From Lingula anatina (Eukaryota > Brachiopoda > Lingulata > Lingulida > Lingulidae), in assembly GCF_001039355.2 (NCBI RefSeq), contig NW_019776058.1, positions 1 through 64,000 on the forward strand: DNA of 64,000 bases. The letters are read 5' to 3'. The position numbers and the translations under genes are program-made. The notes under the pieces are model-generated. The model was not told where the DNA came from and made no database searches. It saw only the letters and a program-made list of their open reading frames with translations. Positions within the stretch are counted from its first letter, which is position 1, and the number at the start of each line of letters is the position of its first letter. This document shows positions 58,701 to 64,000 of the stretch, piece by piece.

Positions 58701-61700
58701 TATGACTTGGATTTAGGACTTTTATCAATATCACATTTTCTCATTCCAATTTATAAAATTCTACAAGCTTTTCAATTTTGTACTCTACATACACTGGGCT
58801 ATTTAAGATGCCTTGTCAAAACTTTCACTAACTGGATACAAATATTGCATATACTCCAATGAAAGATTCCAAAAACATGTACAATCTCATGTCACCATTT
58901 CCTTTTAAAGACCTCTCTTATGATCAGTACCAGGCATGAGACAGCCATTTAGTGAAAAAGTCTGAAAATGTGACATGGGGGATATGCCAACTTTTTATTG
59001 CAGATTTGCATCAACCTTGACGAATCTCAGGAACCACCAGAGTTGAATTAAAAAATGCTGAATTTCACTTTTCTGCAGAAAAAGCTCATGTCTGCATATT
59101 AGCAATCAGTGTATCAAGTTTACCTGTTTCCAATTACCTTGCTGTCATTACACACCCCTATCAGCAATCACTGTTTCAAGTTTACCTGTTTCCAATTACC
59201 TTGCTGTCATTACACACCCCTATCAGCAATCACTGTTTCAAGTTCACCTGTTTTCAATTACGTTTTAGCGATTTTATTAAAATGTTTTAAGTTTACCGGT
59301 TTCCCATTACACACCCAAATATCAACAATCAGCGTATCAAGTTTACCTGTTTCCCATAGAAATGGCTGTCCCCTCTGAACGATCCTCTGGAACCAGTGAA
59401 AGAGAACATGGGCAGAGGCACAGGGATGGGGACATTTACACCAACCTGAACCAAGAGTAAGTCCACTGTTAAATCTTTAATCACATTTACAACCAAAATT
59501 GATCTGCAGACTAACAGATCTGGGAACTAATATGGCCTTTAACCCACTTGAAAGCTTGCCACGTAATCCCCATGAGGAATCTATTCAGTGTCTATTAGGG
59601 GTTTATGCAGCAAGTATTTAGGTGGGTCAGCCATATTTGATCAGCGGATCAGTTAGTCTGCAGAACAACTGGTTATGAATGCAGCCATTGTAACTTAATT
59701 CTTCATAATTTAACTCTTCTTTTCTCTAAACCTTGTTCTCTTACACCATTGAGCAGTATGTTCTTTCTTATAAGAAGAATATCAAAAGAATAATGTTTTT
59801 TCAGTATTTTTTAAAATATTATTAAAATATCTAAATGCAAAATATAACTTTCTTTACCTCTTTGATGACCAAGAATATTTTTTCCATAACTTCTTGTGTG
59901 AGCTCTTAAAAAAAAAGTGTCTCACCTGTCCAACATCAATCTTTGAAATAAATTTGCGCGCAGTGGCGCCATTGTTTGTAAAGATGGCAGTTCCATTTCC
60001 ATATGCATTATCATTAATAACTTGAATAGCTTCATCAAGGGTATCTGCTTCCATACACAGAAGAACTGGTCCAAAGATTTCCTCTTTGTAACACTTCATC
60101 TTTGGCTATAAATTAAAAGTGAATAAAATTCAGTTCCACTGCAATTTGTCAATACTTCACAACCATGTCAAGTAAATTGAACAAAACAGAACACAAAACC
60201 GATTTAAGATGAGCTGAGCTGTATTCTACACAGGGATCTCTCTAAAATGACTAACTTTGACCAATTAACTAATATTCTTTAAACCAGTGACAAAGTGGCC
60301 CAAATAACCCAAATATTAACATTAAGCACTTGGTACAGTCTTATTGTTAGCTAGGGCCTCAACTCACCTGGACATGGTTCAGAATGGTTGGTCCAACAAA
60401 ATTTCCCTTCTCATATCCGGGCACCACAACATTTCTGCCATCCAGGAGCATTTCGGCTCCCTCGTCCACGCCGCTCTGAATGAGATCACACACACGTTTC
60501 TTGGCCTCAGGACTGATCAGTGGCCCCAGGTCTGCACCAGGCTCACTTCCTGTGAAAAACATTTTTTTATTTAATGACACTATTTTTTTACTATTACTTT
60601 TTTTTTTGTCTAATGAAATTGAACAATACATTTCCAAGGATTAACATCTAGACGGACTCCCTACCTAATATAAACAATTTTCATACAGCACCAATGCACA
60701 GCCTTTGAAAACTCTTTCTCTAAATACCTGCATGAACTTTCAGTTTCTGTGCTCTCTCCACAAGTTCAGGTAGCCATGTCTTTGCCTCCCCTACAAACAC
60801 AGCTGTAGATAATGCCATACACCTCTGTCCTGCTGCACCAAACCCAGCTCCACACAGCTAAAATATGGGAATATATGGATATAAACTAGAGATCAGTATC
60901 CATCTACATAGTACTAGGACATGGGAATATATGGATATAAACCAGTGTTCAAGATCCATCCACATAATACCAAGATATGGGAATATATGGATAAACTAGA
61001 ATTCAATATCCACATAATACTAGGATATGGGAACATATGGATATAAACTAGAGATCAGTATCCATCCATCTTTGCAATAAATATGCATGCAGTGGTGCCG
61101 TTGTTTGTAAAGATTGCATACTGGGCTCATGCTGCCTATTACTGTTTATTGTAACAACTGGTTTCACTTTCTTTCAATATTATATCTACAGCTCAAAGTA
61201 ATACACTGTGGACTATTTTAACTGTAGTAATTAACTAGATTAAAGCTGCACTTATGAATAAAAATTTGATTCTAAAATCTTTCCATGCGCTTTAAACAGT
61301 ATCATTACTATCGAAAAAATTATATTATAAATAAAGAACACTCATCATTATACATTATTCAAAGATTAAAAAAATTCATTGAGTACTTGGTACTATACAC
61401 TGAATAATACCAAAAAAACTTAAACCAAAGTTCTTTTGAATAATCAAGATAATAACACGTCTTCTGTTCATACCTGATTTAGAGCCATTTCCTTGTTGGC
61501 ATCTGGCATTATCACTCCATGGTTTTTGGCTCCCTGAAAATAGTTTTTTTTTTATAAAAATGATACATATGAAATATTCAAACCATCAGTTTCAGGTTTG
61601 AACATACACTTAATATCACAGGTTTATTAAACATCTCTTCAAAGAGTACATAAATGTCCCAAAAAAGAAATAACCCCATTAAGTGTCATTCAGAAAGCAC

Positions 61701-63858
61701 TGAATAAATGCCTTAACCTTGCAAATATACTCTTTGAATAAATGTCACATTCTTGCAAATAACCCAATTTAATATTAAAAAAAATAATAATGAGTTAATT
61801 ATTAAGGCATATTGCTTCTCTGTCTCTCCAACATTAAGTCTTGAGTGTTAAAATGTATACATACCATATTGCTCTGCACTCTTTTGCCATTCTTTGAACC
61901 TCTCTCATAGATGTATTGACCCTAAAATGAGTAAAATAGGTAGATTTTTCTGTTAAAATATAAATGTAAACATTTTTGCTACAATCACACAGTTTACCTT
62001 TTCTTTAAATATATAAAGATTTTTCTGTTCAAAATATAAATGTAAACATTTTAGCTACAATGACACAGTTTACCTTTTCTTTAAATATATAAAAAAGATT
62101 TACCAAAATAAAATCCAACAATTCAAAAACTTCTATTCATAAGTTTTACTTACAGCTTGGTCAGACCCAACAAATGAGATTGCTTTGATGTCTGGATGAT
62201 CACAAATGAAGTTGACGGCTGAAAAGGCAAATATTGCTTGTATTTTCATCAAAAAAAAAATGACAACAAGGTAAAAGATATGTAGTCACAACCTATATGT
62301 TTATGGAAAGTCTTCAGAATATGTAGCAAATTTATTAGAAAAATGTGACAGGCATCCTTTATTTGGATACATGCCTGTAGCCAGAAATTTCAAAGGGGGT
62401 TCTTTTCTGAAAAAAAGTACACCGGTTTTTCCTTTTGAACCACCTTGAGAAATTTCAAAGAACTCAGACCAAATTTTTATTCAGACTGGACCTTTACTGG
62501 CCTAAAGGGCATGACTTTCAATACCCCCAACCCCACATCACCCCAAGCTGTAATGACTAATGCTTAACTCACCTTCATGTGCTCCATGGATCACATTAAC
62601 AGTTCCATCAGGGAATCCCGCCTCTTTCACCAGCTCCATCATCATCATGGTGGCCCCAGGATCACGCTCGGAGGGTTTGATCAGGGACGTGTTACCACAC
62701 ACCAGGGCCACGGGAAACATCTACCCTCCCCCAAATATATGTACATCAGAATATCAGAATGTCAAAAAAAATTAATTTTTTCATAAGAAAATATCAAGGA
62801 ATATCAAACTGGAATATGGTGCTATTGTTTTAACACACAACAAAGGCAAAAACATACTTAATTTCAAGAAGTTTTAATACAGTAACTGATATAAACTGAT
62901 CAAAATACATCATATTTCAATAATCAGCATTACAACAGGTGATGAAACTATCTTACTGTACACACAGCAGCCGGTATATATTATGGTATATATTATACAA
63001 CAACCCCCCGCAACCCAAAGAAAAAAATGGCCATGTAAAAATAAGGCAATGTAGTATGTAATGAAATCTAGGTTAATAAAGAAGGTCATAGTATGTACAT
63101 GTAACTACAATACATATTACATAAACTTTAGTCTTAGAGTTTACATAACCTTAATTATTTAAAGTTCAATATACGAATGCACATTAATAAACTTGAATGG
63201 ATATTGCTCTTTCCTTACCCACAATGGAATCATAGCAGGAAAGTTGAAAGGTGTGATTCCAGCACAGACCCCCAGGGGAACTCTATAGGTGAAGATATCC
63301 ATGTCCTTGGCTACTCCAGACAGGGTCTCTCCCAACTGAAGACTGGTTATACTACAACAATGCTCTATCACCTCTATACACAATGAAAAATGAAAACATA
63401 CATTTATACCACATTTCTACGGCAGATAACTGGTATCAAAATGTTAGCAACACTGAACAGGAGTACAATGTAAATATTTTTGTTTTGCTTTTTTTTTAAA
63501 ATTTGTTGTATTTTTAAACCAAAATCTATAAAAAGGAAATGACCACCACTCCAACACTAACTAAAGAAATGACAGATGCATGATGCATAACGATATGTAC
63601 AGACACAATGTGTCTGTATTTCAAAACATCTCAAATATCTAAACGAAAATGTTTTTTAAACTCAAAGAATTATTTTCCTGAAATCTAACACTTCTACAAA
63701 TACACTTTAAGTTTAGTTTAGTTATTCTGTTTAACTATCATGAATTACAGCTATTAATAACTTTATTTTTAAAACTTACGCAATCCTCTCATGACATCTC
63801 CCTCAGCATCTGCCAGAGTTTTTCCTTGTTCTTTGGTGATGAGGGCAGCTATTTGTTT
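49705..63858 (-). CDS. ALDH6A1: Methylmalonate-semialdehyde dehydrogenase, mitochondrial (5' partial, internal exons duplicated)
   Basis: CoA- and NAD-dependent oxidation of methylmalonate and malonate semialdehydes in valine and thymine catabolism. Unique exons: 63858-63780, 63373-63219, 62720-62573, 62218-62154, and the last, 49806-49705. Between them lie six exons present twice. Copy B: 61921-61865, 61533-61474, 60857-60728, 60549-60368, 60105-59926, 59445-59347. Copy A: 57746-57690, 57360-57301, 56851-56722, 56539-56358, 56095-55916, 55450-55352. One set joins in frame to 418 C-terminal residues. Motifs: [73 protein letters not shown] (catalytic Cys), [19 protein letters not shown]-like [24 protein letters not shown]. 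The mitochondrial leader and first exons are off the window. Confidence 0.95.
49807..55351. other. ALDH6A1 last intron
   Basis: 5.5 kb without a supported gene. Contains a diverged ~600-bp tandem repeat (50018-51130), the start of duplication copy A (from 54008), and tandem copies of the penultimate exon's donor (55178-55305). Confidence 0.6.
50018..51130. repeat. Diverged ~600-bp tandem repeat
   Basis: Blocks such as 'ttgcccatcttatatt', 'gttgccttacttcttttaa', 'gcagttgcaacagaaaga', 'aaacctgccaga' and 'ggcaaccttgcataa' recur in the same order at about 50020-50570 and 50620-51065. A third partial start follows near 51100. Confidence 0.65.
55178..55375. repeat. Tandem copies of ALDH6A1 penultimate exon end and donor
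   Basis: The donor complement GTTTAC or a near form, next to exon-like CTGTTTCC, occurs at 55185, 55247, 55295 (GTTAAC, CGGTTTCC) and at the true boundary, 55346. The first two are 62 bp apart. Confidence 0.8.
56887..56942 (-). pseudogene. Relic intronic copy of an ALDH6A1 exon segment (copy A)
   Basis: About 84 percent identical over 56 bp to the exon at 55916-56095. Read in sense it still gives [19 protein letters not shown], against [19 protein letters not shown] in the true exon. No flanking splice sites. Confidence 0.75.
57940..57940. other. Single N at the duplication junction
   Basis: Ambiguous base exactly between copy A and copy B. Another isolated N is at 17704. Confidence 1.
60870..61065. 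repeat. ~60-bp VNTR in ALDH6A1 intron (copy B)
   Basis: Four units with 'gggaatatatggatataaac' and 'agtatccatc' blocks. Copy A has only one unit at 56860-56890. Confidence 0.8.
61063..61118 (-). pseudogene. Relic intronic copy of an ALDH6A1 exon segment (copy B)
   Basis: Counterpart of 56887-56942 in copy B, reading [19 protein letters not shown]. The relic predates the ~4-kb duplication or haplotype split. Confidence 0.75.
62219..62572. other. ALDH6A1 intron between exons at 62573 and 62218
   Basis: Non-coding, nothing recognised. Confidence 0.5.
62721..63218. other. ALDH6A1 intron between exons at 63219 and 62720
   Basis: Non-coding, nothing recognised. Confidence 0.5.
63374..63779. other. 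ALDH6A1 intron between exons at 63780 and 63373
   Basis: Non-coding, nothing recognised. The remaining edge, 63859-64000, is intron upstream of the first exon visible here. Confidence 0.5.
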
Positions 63859-64000
63859 CTGTAAAGATATAAAATGGTAATTCAAATCACAACTCACTTT
63901 TTGTGAAATTTTTTTATTCTCTAAAAACAGTCTCTAGCATCATTTTTACCATTTTTAACAGCAAATATCTATCACAGTTTATAATGCAATCAAAATTTTG

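Larger units (their letters stand above)
57941..62114. repeat. ALDH6A1 tandem duplication, copy B
   Basis: About 4.17 kb. Longer than copy A mainly because of an expanded ~60-bp VNTR (about 60870-61065) and one extra 62-bp donor-containing unit (about 59118-59240). Continues into unique upstream ALDH6A1 sequence. Confidence 0.93.

Noticed and set aside
58620-58862. 80-codon open frame, also at 54687-54929
   Set aside because: Present in both copies of the duplicated intron with non-synonymous differences, no start context and no similarity; it is intronic sequence.

Overview
The window is AT-rich nuclear DNA from an invertebrate animal. Genes are split into many short exons with canonical GT..AG introns, microsatellites and transposon remnants are common, and one 376-base N gap shows a draft assembly. 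Encoded proteins align with vertebrate orthologues over their full length. The nested C-type lectin, intron style and apparently high haplotype divergence would suit a marine lophotrochozoan such as a mollusc, but the species is inference. All gene models were spliced by eye, using reading frame, splice sites and remembered family sequences.

Layout: (1) 26-287, minus: first coding exon of an ENTPD5-like nucleoside diphosphatase. (2) 1769-16496, plus: BBOF1, a ciliary basal-body protein, 12 coding exons and about 540 residues. A C-type lectin gene (3518-4649) sits in its intron 1, and a 4-kb foldback-like transposon with long inverted arms (7236-11254) sits in intron 5. (3) 18157-24989, minus: an ENT3-like lysosomal nucleoside transporter (SLC29A3), 15 exons, 480 residues. 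(4) 25361-31539, plus: WDR43/UTP5, 16 exons, 653 residues. (5) 33249-43889, minus: WDHD1/AND-1, 27 exons, 1105 residues. (6) 44692-46299, plus: a SOCS4/5-type suppressor of cytokine signalling in one coding exon, 535 residues. (7) 49705-63858, minus: ALDH6A1 (methylmalonate-semialdehyde dehydrogenase), 5' end beyond the window, with six internal exons present twice.

Three gene pairs are head to head: ENTPD5/BBOF1, SLC29A3/WDR43 and WDHD1/SOCS4-5. Motifs in these promoters fit the genes: an RFX X-box at BBOF1, E2F-like sites at WDHD1, an E-box at WDR43 and an M-box/CLEAR-like site at the lysosomal transporter. ENTPD5, BBOF1 and ALDH6A1 are neighbours on human 14q24, and WDHD1 and SOCS4 are head to head on human 14q22, so the window appears to keep an old bilaterian linkage.

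Most unusual observations: (a) a ~4-kb near-identical tandem duplication of six ALDH6A1 exons with an N exactly at the junction, either an unmerged haplotype or an in-frame internal gene duplication; (b) repeated cases where the 3' end of an exon plus its splice donor is tandemly copied into the next intron (WDHD1 exons 8 and 9, ALDH6A1 penultimate exon); (c) the foldback element whose arms carry a repeated ~70-bp motif; (d) a perfect RFX X-box inside a BBOF1 coding exon; (e) a lectin whose signal peptide and mature chain lie in different frames. No CRISPR array, rRNA, tRNA or viral gene was recognised.
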